A stretch of 64,000 nt of DNA from JAWPMT01 sp965267435 (GTDB taxonomy: Bacteria; Bacteroidota; Bacteroidia; Cytophagales; Cyclobacteriaceae): assembly GCA_965267435.1 (NCBI GenBank), contig OZ253960.1, forward strand, positions 3,906,001 through 3,970,000, given 5' to 3'. Positions 37,547 to 46,872 of this stretch are shown here, one piece after another. Both the position numbers and the translations under genes were made by a program. A model generated the notes under the pieces. The model made no database searches, was not told where the DNA came from, and worked only from the letters and a program-made list of their open reading frames with translations. Each line of letters starts with the position of its first letter. Within the stretch, counting starts at the first letter, position 1.

Positions 37547-40471
37547 TTAAAATGAAACTTGTACACCTATCGTAAATGTTCGAGAAGTGAAGTAATTATT
37601 CCTTCTGTCAATACCAGGTGACAATACATCAGCATCTCCAGGAGCATCAGCATTCGCCACGGGACCAGATGCAGCCAAGACAGGCTCAGGATCGATACCA
37701 GCGTAGTTTGTAATCACAAACGCATTCTGAATGTTTCCATAGATCCTCGCATTGCTGAAGAAGTCGTTGTTGCTCACGTTGAAGTTGTAACCGATGGTAA
37801 GGTTATCCAACTTGAAGAAGTCAGCCTTCTCAACGTACAGTGAGCTGTACTGAGCTACTTCCAAACCGTCAACTGACTTGTCACTCTTCACACGGTTGTA
37901 AGAGTTGATCGCTCCTGGATCGATTGGCTCGTAGAACGCTCGGAATGTATTCACCAAGCTGTGTCCAAATGCTCCTCGGAAGAATGCATTGACATCCCAT
38001 CGTCCGATTGACAATTGGTTAGTCCAGCCTAATTCCATGGTAGGCAAGCCACTACCCAGTACTTCGAAGTCAGCATCAGGATTGAGGGCCTCAGCAGGAT
38101 CAGATATAACCTGTCCATCTCCATTGATGTCCGCAAATGTAGGCGCGCCGTTAGACTCATCTACACCTTCGAACCTAGGTCCCCAGATCTGTCCGATCTC
38201 CTCACCTACTTTTACTCGGATCATGTTTGTACCATTCTGGCCAGGAGCTCCGAGGTTAGCTCTCATCTCCTCATCATTGATGTAGTCCTCAAGCTTCGTA
38301 TTGTAAGTGCTCAAGAGCAGGCCTGTATTCCAAGTGACTGGACCAGTTTGAAGAACATCGTAGTTAAGCGATAGCTCAGCTCCACTCGTCTTCAACTCGC
38401 CAGCGTTCTCATATCGGCGTCCAGAAGGGAATACTGTCACATCCACATTACGCTCCAAGATGAAGTCTGTGATGTTTCGAGTATACACATCTACCGCACC
38501 GCTCAGACGACCATCGAACAGTCCGAAGTCCACACCAAAGTTGAACTCAGCTTTTTGCTCCCACTGCAAGTCTGTGTTACCATCTCGATCGAAAGATACC
38601 GTACCTCCAGCATCCAGGCTATATACCCAGAGGTCTTGAGAAAGTCCTGAAGGTCCGGGAAGAGCACCAGTCACACCGTAACCAGCTCTTACTTTCAACT
38701 GGCTCACACCACCCAACTGCAGGTAGTTGTTCAAGTCCACACCCAAACCGAAGGCAGGGAATGTACCCCAACGATTGTCAGGACCCAGCTTCGAAGATCC
38801 TTCACGTCGCAGTGACGCGTTGAAGAAGATCGAGTTGTCGAAGGTCAGATTCACACGACCGAAGAAAGCGATGATTCTGTTCTCAGGAGATGCTTCACTA
38901 TTGATGTCAATAAGTCTGTTACCAAGAACAAGGTCACCAGAAGACTCAAGAATGTTGAAGCCCAATGCATCAGAAGGGAAGTTACCAGCAGTCACGTTGA
39001 AACGCTCATACTCGTCCTCTTGGAATGAATAACCTGCTGTTACGGTCAGATCAACATTTCCGAATGAGTTATCATACGTTCCGTAAGTTTCGAACAAGAT
39101 GAATCGGAAATCATCCGCATTTCTTGTAGCCTGACCACCAGGGTTGAATCCACGGAAGAAAGAAGTGCTCGGATAGTACTCACCGTTGACATTGTTAGTG
39201 AACTGCTGAGCAAGGTTCGCTGTCCATGTTAGACCTTCAACGATTTCAAAATCAGCCTTGACATTATAGTTAAGTTCCCTTCTTTTTCCAATGTTGGTGT
39301 TCTGCTCGATGATCGCAACAGGGTTGAAGTTATCGAAAAGAACAGCCTGGAAGAAGCTTCCGTTATCGAATCGGATAGGCGCTGTAGGATTGTACAGGGC
39401 AGCATATCGAAGCGCTTCGTTGAAAGAGAAGTTGGACTCTCTATTGGTCATTGACATGTTGAATGTCAAATTCAACCGATCGTTCAGTGCCATGTGATTG
39501 ATGTTGGCACGAGCGTTGATCTGCTCAAAACCTGACTCCTCAAGGATACCCTCGATATCACGATAGTTAGCAGCCAAGCGATAAGTAGTTGATTCACTAC
39601 CTCCAGCAACAGATACGTTGTGCACGTGAGAGATCCCTGTTCTGGTCACTTCATCTACCCAATCCGTTTCATCACCGAGATCTACACCACCTGCAGCGAG
39701 GTACTCGCCACGGTTCATTACGTCAATCTCATTGAGAACGGTCGCAGCTGCAACATATCCATTGTAGCTAGCTGTCACTTTCCCAGCTTTACCAGACTTT
39801 GTAGTCACGAGGATCACACCAGAAGATCCACGAGAACCATAGATCGCAGCAGCTGATCCGTCTTTCAATACGTTGATCGACTCAATGTCATTAGGGTCGA
39901 CGTTATTGAGGGACGCACCAATTACACCGTCCACAACAACAAGTGGCTCAGTGTTCTGACCTACAGTAGAAATACCTCGTAGACGAATGGTAGGATTCGC
40001 GTTAGGATTGCCCCCTTTGTTGTAAATACTTAGGCCGGGAACTTTACCCTGAAGGAGTGTGGTCGCGTCGTTGATGTTACCCACGTTGAAATCGGCAGCA
40101 TCAAGAGACACAGTTGCACTGGTGATCTCCTTTTTGTCCTGAACACCATATCCCACAACCACAACTTCAGCCAACTGCTCTACATCGACGGCTAGCTGCA
40201 CATCAATGACGCTACGGTTGCCGATTGCAACCTCTTGCTGCGCGTAACCCACAAAGGTGACCACAAGCGTCGCGCCGTCTGGTACCTGTAGTGAGTATTT
40301 ACCGTCAAAGTCAGTGGTAGTACCATTGGTAGTACCCTGCTCGATGACGTTGGCGCCGGGAACTGTCTCACCAGTCTCGGCATCAGTTACTGTACCTGTT
40401 ATCGTACGGCCTTGCGCCCACAACGTGCACGCAAAAGCCATAGATAACATCATAAGTAAATACTTCTTCAT
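37547..40471 (-). CDS. susC: SusC/RagA-type TonB-dependent outer membrane transporter
   Basis: A 974-residue outer membrane importer powered by TonB. A signal peptide (to about residue 19, CTLWAQG) leads into a carboxypeptidase-like regulatory domain (TITGTVTDAETGETVPGANV). Next come the SusC signature VVVGYGVQDKKEITSATVS, the plug domain (LLQGKVPGLSI, LVVVDGV, SINVLKDGSAAAIYGSRG) and the beta-barrel. It ends in an aromatic residue (FTIGVQVSF). The ATG at 40471 precedes the signal; a longer frame upstream is not a signal. Regulation probably involves the LacI-type operator 147 bases upstream. Confidence 0.97.
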   Translation of the reverse strand: MKKYLLMMLSMAFACTLWAQGRTITGTVTDAETGETVPGANVIEQGTTNGTTTDFDGKYSLQVPDGATLVVTFVGYAQQEVAIGNRSVIDVQLAVDVEQLAEVVVVGYGVQDKKEITSATVSLDAADFNVGNINDATTLLQGKVPGLSIYNKGGNPNANPTIRLRGISTVGQNTEPLVVVDGVIGASLNNVDPNDIESINVLKDGSAAAIYGSRGSSGVILVTTKSGKAGKVTASYNGYVAAATVLNEIDVMNRGEYLAAGGVDLGDETDWVDEVTRTGISHVHNVSVAGGSESTTYRLAANYRDIEGILEESGFEQINARANINHMALNDRLNLTFNMSMTNRESNFSFNEALRYAALYNPTAPIRFDNGSFFQAVLFDNFNPVAIIEQNTNIGKRRELNYNVKADFEIVEGLTWTANLAQQFTNNVNGEYYPSTSFFRGFNPGGQATRNADDFRFILFETYGTYDNSFGNVDLTVTAGYSFQEDEYERFNVTAGNFPSDALGFNILESSGDLVLGNRLIDINSEASPENRIIAFFGRVNLTFDNSIFFNASLRREGSSKLGPDNRWGTFPAFGLGVDLNNYLQLGGVSQLKVRAGYGVTGALPGPSGLSQDLWVYSLDAGGTVSFDRDGNTDLQWEQKAEFNFGVDFGLFDGRLSGAVDVYTRNITDFILERNVDVTVFPSGRRYENAGELKTSGAELSLNYDVLQTGPVTWNTGLLLSTYNTKLEDYINDEEMRANLGAPGQNGTNMIRVKVGEEIGQIWGPRFEGVDESNGAPTFADINGDGQVISDPAEALNPDADFEVLGSGLPTMELGWTNQLSIGRWDVNAFFRGAFGHSLVNTFRAFYEPIDPGAINSYNRVKSDKSVDGLEVAQYSSLYVEKADFFKLDNLTIGYNFNVSNNDFFSNARIYGNIQNAFVITNYAGIDPEPVLAASGPVANADAPGDADVLSPGIDRRNNYFTSRTFTIGVQVSF

Positions 40472-40617
40472 ACTATTACTATTTGTTATCCGGTTAATAA
40501 AACACCCTGGATTTGGACTTATCAAAGCGCATTTCTACCCTTAGGTCAGCTCAAACCATCGGCATGTTAAAACAGAATTTAAATAAAACCAATAGCATTT
40601 TAGAATTAATCTAATGA

Positions 40618-40629
40618 AAACGTTTGCAA
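40618..40629. promoter_or_regulatory. Candidate LacI-type operator upstream of susC
   Basis: AAACGTTTGCAA occurs here and again at 45704-45715 ahead of the amylase gene. With its flank it forms a near palindrome around a central CG, the pattern of LacI/PurR/CcpA-type operators. It lies 147 bases before the susC ATG. The divergent LacI-family gene at 45853 is the obvious candidate ligand. Confidence 0.65.
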
Positions 40630-40635
40630 ATTGAC

Positions 40636-40682
40636 TTTGCATTTCGAAAAACAAAAAGTTTCACTTTTTCAAGAAATGCAAA
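40636..40682. promoter_or_regulatory. Nested inverted repeat beside the susC operator
   Basis: Perfect 10-base arms TTTGCATTTC (40636-40645) and GAAATGCAAA (40673-40682) enclose a second perfect 7-base hairpin AAAAAGT-TTC-ACTTTTT (40653-40669). It begins 6 bases from the LacI-type operator. It lacks a terminator-like T run. The TTTGCA ends resemble the operator half-site. The rest of the 40472-40786 gap has a short GTGTTTTAAACAC palindrome near 40773 and nothing coding. Confidence 0.55.
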
Positions 40683-40786
40683 CCTTAACAGGTACTCACA
40701 AAAGAGTTATACGTCAAATTTAAGCCCGCTGTGAGAGAGGCATACAACTGATGGGTGATTCGTGTTGTATTCGTGTTTTAAACACA

Positions 40787-42661
40787 CTAATCCAGATCGA
40801 TGACCATTGCTTTTTTGGCCGGGACACGCAGTGAATTGTCCAAAACGAGTGACTCACCCGTTAGTACTTCTACGCCCCGTGATCCCTTAGGCAGAACCTC
40901 CGAAAATCGTGACAGGTCAAGGTCTATTTCCTCCGCGCTCTTGCTTAGTACTACCATCACCATGTCAGTCTCATCATATCTGAACAGGACATAAATGCCA
41001 TCCCTCGGTGAGAAATGCATCATCTCACCACTATGAATAACAGACTGGTCCTTGCGCCATGTTAGCATTTTTTTGGTGAATGCCTGAGCTTCCTTCTGGT
41101 CGGCAGTGAGCCCCTGCCCGGTAAACGCATTCACTTCATCACCTTCCCATCCGCCAGGAAAATCAGTTCGGATCACCCCGTGATCAGTTGTGCCGGGATT
41201 GCTCATCAGGATCTCTGTACCATAATACAATTGAGGAATTCCCCTTGTGGTAAGCGTGTAGGCCAAACCGAGTTTGAAGAGATCGAAGTCTTCATTCACC
41301 TGCGTATAGAATCTGCTCATGTCGTGATTGTCTGGGAAAACAACCAAATTCATCGGATCGGCATACAGGAAGTCCATACCCAGGGCCACGTAGGTGGTAA
41401 CCCACCCACTGAAACCGGATTCCTCCTCGTTCAGTCCTTTCACAAGTTTTTCCTGTAGCGGAAAATCCATGAGACTAGGAAGGCACGAGGTATAACCATT
41501 GGCGTTGACTTTGCCCTGCTGCCAGTGTGCGACAATCGCGGGTTCGTTGAACCACTCTTCCCCCACGGTGTTGAAGTCAGGATACTCAGCTTGCACGGCG
41601 CAAGTCCAATCGGTCATAAAATCTTTGTCAGGATAGGGGTAGGTATCCATGCGGATACCAGCAATACCAGAGTACTCGATCCACCAAATGCTGTTTTGAA
41701 TGAGGTACTTGGCCACGTAAGGATTGCGCTGGTTGAGATCTGGCATGGTGGTCACGAACCAGCCATCGGTAAACTCCTTCAAGTCGATGTCCGAGACATA
41801 CGGATCCTGGATCGTACTCTTGCGATGGGTAGTGATCTGATACTCTCCCTGCAGGTACTCATCCTGATAGTTTACCCAATCCGAAGTCGGCAGGTCCGTC
41901 ATCCACCAATGATCACTACCAGCATGATTGACGATCATATCCATGATGACCTTGATTCCCATGTCGTTGCACATTTTCACGGATGCTCTGTACTCCTCAT
42001 TGGTACCGAACCGCTCGTCCACCTTGTAAAAATCCGTCGTTGAGTACCCGTGATAAGAGTATTCCTGCATGTCATTTTCCAGCACTGGATTCACCCAAAT
42101 GGCTGTAAAGCCCATGTCCTTGATATAATCAAGGTGATCGTTGATGCCCTGAATGTCGCCGCCATGGCGGCCTCCTTTGAACTCACGGTTGAGGCCCTCT
42201 TTGAGCCCTCCGACCTCATCATTGTCTGGATTGCCATTGGCAAATCGGTCCGGTGTGATCAAATACAACACATCGGCGGGAGTGAAGCTCTCTCTTGTCG
42301 CGGAGCCTTCCTCCCGAACCTTTAGCTCGTAGCTGTGATTGATCGATTGACTGCGGCGTGGACCCTGTAACGCGATGTTCATCGTACCAGGGGACACCTG
42401 CTCACTCAGTTCCAAATCAAGGATCAGATAGTTTGGGTTTTCCAAACTTGTCACCTGCTTGAGCTTCACGCCCGGATAATCGATAGTTGCCTGATAAGCA
42501 CCTATCCCCTCACCATGGAGCATGATTTGCAGTTCGGGATTGTTCATCCCTGCCCACCAGAAGGGTGGCTCTACATGTTGCAACGTATTAGACTGTGCAA
42601 GAAGCGTTGTCGATGCCAGGGAGATGGCAATGACCAGGGTCGACAGGCAAATCTTTTTCAT
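40787..42661 (-). CDS. SusA-like GH13 neopullulanase/cyclomaltodextrinase
   Basis: A 624-residue exported alpha-glucan hydrolase, probably periplasmic. A signal peptide (ASTTLLAQS) is followed by the cyclomaltodextrinase N-terminal domain (PPFWWAGMNNPELQIMLHG). The GH13 barrel has LITPDRFANGNPDND and GGRHGGDIQGI typical of this subgroup. Region I is DMIVNHAG, region II GIRMD with nucleophile Asp339, region III GEEW with Glu368, and region IV PDNHD. It lies 23 bases downstream of the T9SS amylase gene and 315 bases before susC. It should convert imported oligosaccharides to glucose or maltose. Confidence 0.93.
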   Translation of the reverse strand: MKKICLSTLVIAISLASTTLLAQSNTLQHVEPPFWWAGMNNPELQIMLHGEGIGAYQATIDYPGVKLKQVTSLENPNYLILDLELSEQVSPGTMNIALQGPRRSQSINHSYELKVREEGSATRESFTPADVLYLITPDRFANGNPDNDEVGGLKEGLNREFKGGRHGGDIQGINDHLDYIKDMGFTAIWVNPVLENDMQEYSYHGYSTTDFYKVDERFGTNEEYRASVKMCNDMGIKVIMDMIVNHAGSDHWWMTDLPTSDWVNYQDEYLQGEYQITTHRKSTIQDPYVSDIDLKEFTDGWFVTTMPDLNQRNPYVAKYLIQNSIWWIEYSGIAGIRMDTYPYPDKDFMTDWTCAVQAEYPDFNTVGEEWFNEPAIVAHWQQGKVNANGYTSCLPSLMDFPLQEKLVKGLNEEESGFSGWVTTYVALGMDFLYADPMNLVVFPDNHDMSRFYTQVNEDFDLFKLGLAYTLTTRGIPQLYYGTEILMSNPGTTDHGVIRTDFPGGWEGDEVNAFTGQGLTADQKEAQAFTKKMLTWRKDQSVIHSGEMMHFSPRDGIYVLFRYDETDMVMVVLSKSAEEIDLDLSRFSEVLPKGSRGVEVLTGESLVLDNSLRVPAKKAMVIDLD

Positions 42662-42684
42662 AGGATCGGGTTTTTCGGTTTGGT

Positions 42685-45540
42685 CTAATCAATGATGACT
42701 CGCTGATAATGCGTTGCACCCGCACGAGTGATTATTTCAACGATGTGCACACCCCGGAGGTCGGACACATCAATGGATCTCGTACCAGTGCTAAACTTTC
42801 CGGCCTTGACTTTGCGGCCAGAAAGGTCGAAAAGTGCATAGTACAATGCCTCTTCTGACCAATCGGTAGATACCTGTAGGTAGTCCGAAGTCGGATTGGG
42901 GAAGACGGTCAGTGTAGACACGGGACTCGATCCCTGAGCATCCAGGACGATTTCCGGCCGCTCCAGTTCGACATCTGTCAGCAAGTAATACTGACCAGGA
43001 GCGAGTGGTATTGGGGTACTCAGCCCATCCACCTCGAAGGTCTGATCAGAGAAGTAGTCGTACCATGTACCTGTATGTGGGAAAGTTGCACTCGTGTTGA
43101 CCTCCACCACATCAAAGTTGGCGACGACGACAGCATTCATTTCAGAAGCATCTGCTGGGTCGTCGGTGTAAGGTTCATTGCGAATGATTGTGGTCTGATA
43201 GAGTGTTGTCCCTCCGATGATCTCGGCGCTGCCACCAGCAAAAAGGTCATGTGAAACTCTTAGGTAAATCATTGCGGCCACCTTTTGGCGAAGTACCGAT
43301 CGCGCATAGTCGCTGTAGTATGGATAGCCCTCTGATTCATCCCACGGCGTGGGCTTCTGTCCGGTCCTTCCGTTGAATTCGATGTCGATGTCGTACCCCA
43401 TCTCGCCAAACTGCCAGAACAATTTCGGTCCGGGAATGGTCATCAGGAACGCGAAAGCTGCCTCCATACGAGGTAGGGCAGTCCCTATTTCCTTCACATT
43501 GTAGTCGCCACTGCTATTGCCGAATTGCAGGGCTTCGAACATCTGGCGCTGTTCGTCATGACTCTCCATGTACCCAATGACGTGCGGATTTTCCCAATCA
43601 CGACTTCCATGATAAATCCAGCTGAAATCAGAGTCCTCCGCATATCCCAGAATGTTTTGCTTGAATGCCCCGTGGGAGTTGCCCCAGAGCAACATTCCAT
43701 AATTGGCTAGTTCCGTTTCCTCAACATTGTCTGCGAAATGCTCCAGCATCACATAAGCATCAGGCGTATGTTCCCAAATCTCATCTGCCATCCGCTTTAG
43801 GATCGCGATCCGGGTGCCGTCATACGCACTCCAGGCACCTACATCGGTATTGCGACGCTGGGTAAACCCCTTTGATAAGTCGAATCGGTACCCATCAAAT
43901 CGATACTCATTGATCCAATAATGATTGACGCTATCGACAAAGCTCTTGGTGTACGCACTCTCGTGATTCATATCAAAAAAGACATTGAATGGATGTGCGG
44001 CCGTCTGGTTGAAGTAGGGATTGTCGGCAGTAGGTATATTCCTATCGAGATCGTAGTCTAGCAGGACTATGGGCGATGGTTGATCCTGGTGATTGAGCAC
44101 GACATCCAAAATCACGGCAATACCCAGTCCATGGGCGGCGTCAATGAATCGCTTCAATTCATCCTTTGGGCCATACGCCTTGTCGGCAGCGAACATGAAT
44201 GTGGGGTTATACCCCCAGCTATCGTTACCTGAGAATTCCGTAATTGGCATGAGTTCAATGGCGTTAACGCCCAGGCTCTTGATGTAGGACAATGTATCGA
44301 TGAGGTTCGCATAGCTTTCCCTACCATTCCCAAAGAAGTCCCTGATCAACAATTCGTAAATAACCAACTCGCTTGGGTCAGGTTTTTGAAAATCGTTTTG
44401 CCACAGGTAATCGGATTGATCGGTTTGTAGGACAGATACGACGTTGTACTCTCCGATCACGTTTTCCGCACCTTCGGGATATCCTTTCAGGTTGGGGTAG
44501 ATGGATGAGGGAATGAACGGGTCGTTGTTCTTATCCAGGACCTTGTCTGTGTAGGGATCTGCGACATAGATGCTCTCATCGACGAGGTATTGGAATGCGT
44601 ACTCGGTGCCGGGCTCGAGCTCTTCCAGTGCCAGCCAAAAATATTCACCATCCTGCTTCATCTGATAATCCGCTCGGATCTCCCAATCATTGAAATCCCC
44701 CAATACGTACGCTGACGACTTGCCGGGAGCTAGCAAGCAGAGAGTAGCGCTTGTCGCATCCTCAGTGTCGTAGTTAATACCTTTAATGATGCCCGTGGGA
44801 AGGGGTTCCTGTACGGTAGCCGTGCGCAATGTATAAGTGAAGCTGCTCGTTGCAACGTTCTCCCCTGCTGTTGCTGTCAATGTGACCTGGTGCGAACCAG
44901 ACGTCTCCTGTACCTGTAATTCGTAGGAGTACTCGGTTACCTCAGATTGAGCTCCCTCTCCAATCTCCACTCCATTGACTTCCAGTTTGAAATCAGCGGC
45001 TTCCGACGCTGTCGCCTGAATAGTCACAGCGCCGCCCTCGTCGACGAATACGGATTGGCCCCCCGGAAGCTCCAGGGTCATTGCAAATGCCTCATTCAGT
45101 ACCTCGGCCAAAATGTCGGCTCCCCCGGTATCCTTACCTTCCCGACTGGTGTCAGCACTGCGAAAAACAAAAGTGATGTGCGTAATGGTCTCGGATTCCG
45201 GAACTCCGTAATACGACCTGATGGATGGGCCAATCGTGATCTCGTACAAATCTCCCTCGATCCTCGTAAGTCGAGTGTCATCAGTATTTTCGCCCCATTC
45301 CGTTTTCACATATTTCCAGTCAGAATTGCTAGTGCTGGCAGAAGTGAGCACTCCTGTGTGTGCGTAGACTTCTCCATCAAAGCCCTGCAAGCCCGCGTTG
45401 CCCTTAGAAGCGTCGAACTGAACGACCACAGAATCCTCTGCGGTGGGGAAAGCCGGATCCAACGTAATGACCTGGGCATAGCCCGAAAGAGACAGCACAC
45501 AGACCAGGGCTGTCAGGAGACCTTTCTCTATCTTCTTCAT
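42685..45540 (-). CDS. Secreted GH13 alpha-amylase with T9SS sorting domain
   Basis: 951 residues. A signal peptide (SLSGYAQ) is followed by beta modules to about 250 and a starch-binding-like E-set domain (SAYVLGDFNDWE) near 275-340. The GH13 barrel carries region I DVVLNHQDQ, region II GYRFD with Asp554, region III MLEHF with Glu600 and region IV MESHDEQR with Asp662. The C-terminal ~75 residues form a type A T9SS sorting domain (LTVFPNPTSDYLQVS, then LFDLSGRKV), directing the enzyme across the outer membrane and probably onto the cell surface. It is the first gene of the amylase unit, divergent from the LacI regulator. Confidence 0.94.
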   Translation of the reverse strand: MKKIEKGLLTALVCVLSLSGYAQVITLDPAFPTAEDSVVVQFDASKGNAGLQGFDGEVYAHTGVLTSASTSNSDWKYVKTEWGENTDDTRLTRIEGDLYEITIGPSIRSYYGVPESETITHITFVFRSADTSREGKDTGGADILAEVLNEAFAMTLELPGGQSVFVDEGGAVTIQATASEAADFKLEVNGVEIGEGAQSEVTEYSYELQVQETSGSHQVTLTATAGENVATSSFTYTLRTATVQEPLPTGIIKGINYDTEDATSATLCLLAPGKSSAYVLGDFNDWEIRADYQMKQDGEYFWLALEELEPGTEYAFQYLVDESIYVADPYTDKVLDKNNDPFIPSSIYPNLKGYPEGAENVIGEYNVVSVLQTDQSDYLWQNDFQKPDPSELVIYELLIRDFFGNGRESYANLIDTLSYIKSLGVNAIELMPITEFSGNDSWGYNPTFMFAADKAYGPKDELKRFIDAAHGLGIAVILDVVLNHQDQPSPIVLLDYDLDRNIPTADNPYFNQTAAHPFNVFFDMNHESAYTKSFVDSVNHYWINEYRFDGYRFDLSKGFTQRRNTDVGAWSAYDGTRIAILKRMADEIWEHTPDAYVMLEHFADNVEETELANYGMLLWGNSHGAFKQNILGYAEDSDFSWIYHGSRDWENPHVIGYMESHDEQRQMFEALQFGNSSGDYNVKEIGTALPRMEAAFAFLMTIPGPKLFWQFGEMGYDIDIEFNGRTGQKPTPWDESEGYPYYSDYARSVLRQKVAAMIYLRVSHDLFAGGSAEIIGGTTLYQTTIIRNEPYTDDPADASEMNAVVVANFDVVEVNTSATFPHTGTWYDYFSDQTFEVDGLSTPIPLAPGQYYLLTDVELERPEIVLDAQGSSPVSTLTVFPNPTSDYLQVSTDWSEEALYYALFDLSGRKVKAGKFSTGTRSIDVSDLRGVHIVEIITRAGATHYQRVIID

Positions 45541-45674
45541 ACTACTTACTCAACCTCGGCAGATTTCACGGTCTCAGCAGTCCTTTCATTGGTTTTTTGA
45601 TCTGCATTCACGCCCTTGTCTGCCACTCAATTCTTCTTCCGCTGAGCAGTTTATATAGGATTATTCACAATTAC

Positions 45675-45706
45675 AAAGCGTACCTTTTGCGAATTCCTTT
45701 ACAAAC
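45675..45706 (-). promoter_or_regulatory. Candidate promoter of the amylase unit, overlapped by the operator
   Basis: On the minus strand, TTTG (45706-45703) is followed by 19 bases and TACGCTTTG, close to the TAnnTTTG -7 box but with one extra base. The -33 TTTG is part of the CAAACGTTTG palindrome, so regulator binding would block it. The leader would be about 130 bases. Confidence 0.4.
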
Positions 45707-45715
45707 GTTTGCAAT
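45703..45715. promoter_or_regulatory. LacI-type operator in the amylase/lacI divergent region
   Basis: CAAACGTTTG is a perfect 10-base palindrome centred on CG, extended to CAAACGTTTGCAA. It shares 12 bases (AAACGTTTGCAA) with the site upstream of susC. It overlaps the candidate -33 of the amylase unit and lies 140 bases before the regulator's ATG, so it could also serve autoregulation. The remainder of the 45541-45852 gap shows no gene. Confidence 0.7.
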
Positions 45716-45852
45716 TGAGCCAGATGTTTGAAATTTTGCACAAGTATCTGCTCCCTCCTTCGGTGCATGTTTGGCAAAAGTTGGCGCTAAATTGGTGGGA
45801 ATGAGGGCCAATTAATTACATATCTTTACTCCATCGTGTCTCGACATACAGA

Positions 45853-46872
45853 ATGAAAAAAGGATCCGTCACCATCAAGGATATTGCTCAAGAGCTGAAC
45901 ATTTCTCCATCGACGGTATCTCGCGCATTGGCAGATAACCCGCTGGTCAAACCGGCCACTCGCGAAGCGGTAAAAAAACTGGCAAAAGAGTACAATTATC
46001 AGCCCAACTTCACCGCATTAAGTCTTCGCAACAACAAGACAAAAACGATCGGCATCATCATTCCGCAGATCGTCCACGAGTTCTTTGCCCTGGTGATCAG
46101 GGGTCTGGAAGACTATGCCTACGCTCAAGGTTATAGCGTCATCATCTGCTCTACACACGAAATGTACGAGAGAGAAGTGATCGATGCGAAGGCACTCCTC
46201 ACAGGACGGGTTGACGGAATGCTGGCCTGCGTGTCGAAACAGACGAAGGACTTCAGCCATTTTCAGGATTTTGTCGACAGAAGTATTCCGATCGTTTTCT
46301 TCGATTGCGTTTGCGACGTGATAGATAGCCACAAAGTGGTCGTCGACGACTTCGCTGCAGGTTATGAAGCATCCAAGCACCTCATAGATCAAGGTTGTCG
46401 TCAGTTAGCCTTCGTCGGAGGCCCTAAGGTACTTGCGATCAATCAGGACAGGTTGTCTGGTTTCCGCAAGGCACTGGAGGACAATGGCCTGGACTTCCAT
46501 GAAGACTGGGTAGTCCACTGCGAGACCGGCGATTTTGAAGATGGCTTAAAATCCACAGAACAGCTCATTGGGACCGCTCCTATCGATGGCCTTTTTGCCG
46601 CGACAGACATGCTGGCAATAGGCGCCATGAAAAATATCAAGAAGGCAGGTAAGCGCATTCCAGAGGACGTAGCCGTGGTCGGATTCAGCAATTGGTCCAT
46701 TTCTTCCCTTTACGAGCCCTCTCTCACTACCATCGACCAGCCAGGATACGAGATGGGCTACAAGGCAGCGGAATTGTTGATTAACCAAATTCAGGAACCG
46801 GAGAACGTAACGCCCGAAACGTATACGTTGCAGACCAAGCTGGTCGTTCGCGAAAGTTCTACGAGAGGTTAG
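45853..46872 (+). CDS. LacI-family transcriptional regulator
   Basis: A 339-residue sugar-responsive regulator. The N-terminal helix-turn-helix (VTIKDIAQELNISPSTVSRALAD) and hinge helix are canonical. A periplasmic-binding-protein-like effector domain follows (KTKTIGIIIPQIVHEFFALVI, with GVVGFSNW-type VVGFSNWSISSLYEPSLTTI near the end). It is divergent from the amylase and SusA-like genes, and the two candidate operators place it as the controller of the starch locus, probably sensing a maltose-type sugar. Its stop overlaps the convergent unknown gene by 4 bases. Confidence 0.94.
   Translation: MKKGSVTIKDIAQELNISPSTVSRALADNPLVKPATREAVKKLAKEYNYQPNFTALSLRNNKTKTIGIIIPQIVHEFFALVIRGLEDYAYAQGYSVIICSTHEMYEREVIDAKALLTGRVDGMLACVSKQTKDFSHFQDFVDRSIPIVFFDCVCDVIDSHKVVVDDFAAGYEASKHLIDQGCRQLAFVGGPKVLAINQDRLSGFRKALEDNGLDFHEDWVVHCETGDFEDGLKSTEQLIGTAPIDGLFAATDMLAIGAMKNIKKAGKRIPEDVAVVGFSNWSISSLYEPSLTTIDQPGYEMGYKAAELLINQIQEPENVTPETYTLQTKLVVRESSTRG

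Noticed and set aside
40773..40785. GTGTTTTAAACAC palindrome just after the SusA-like gene stop as a terminator
   Set aside because: The stem is AT rich and no T run follows on the minus strand.
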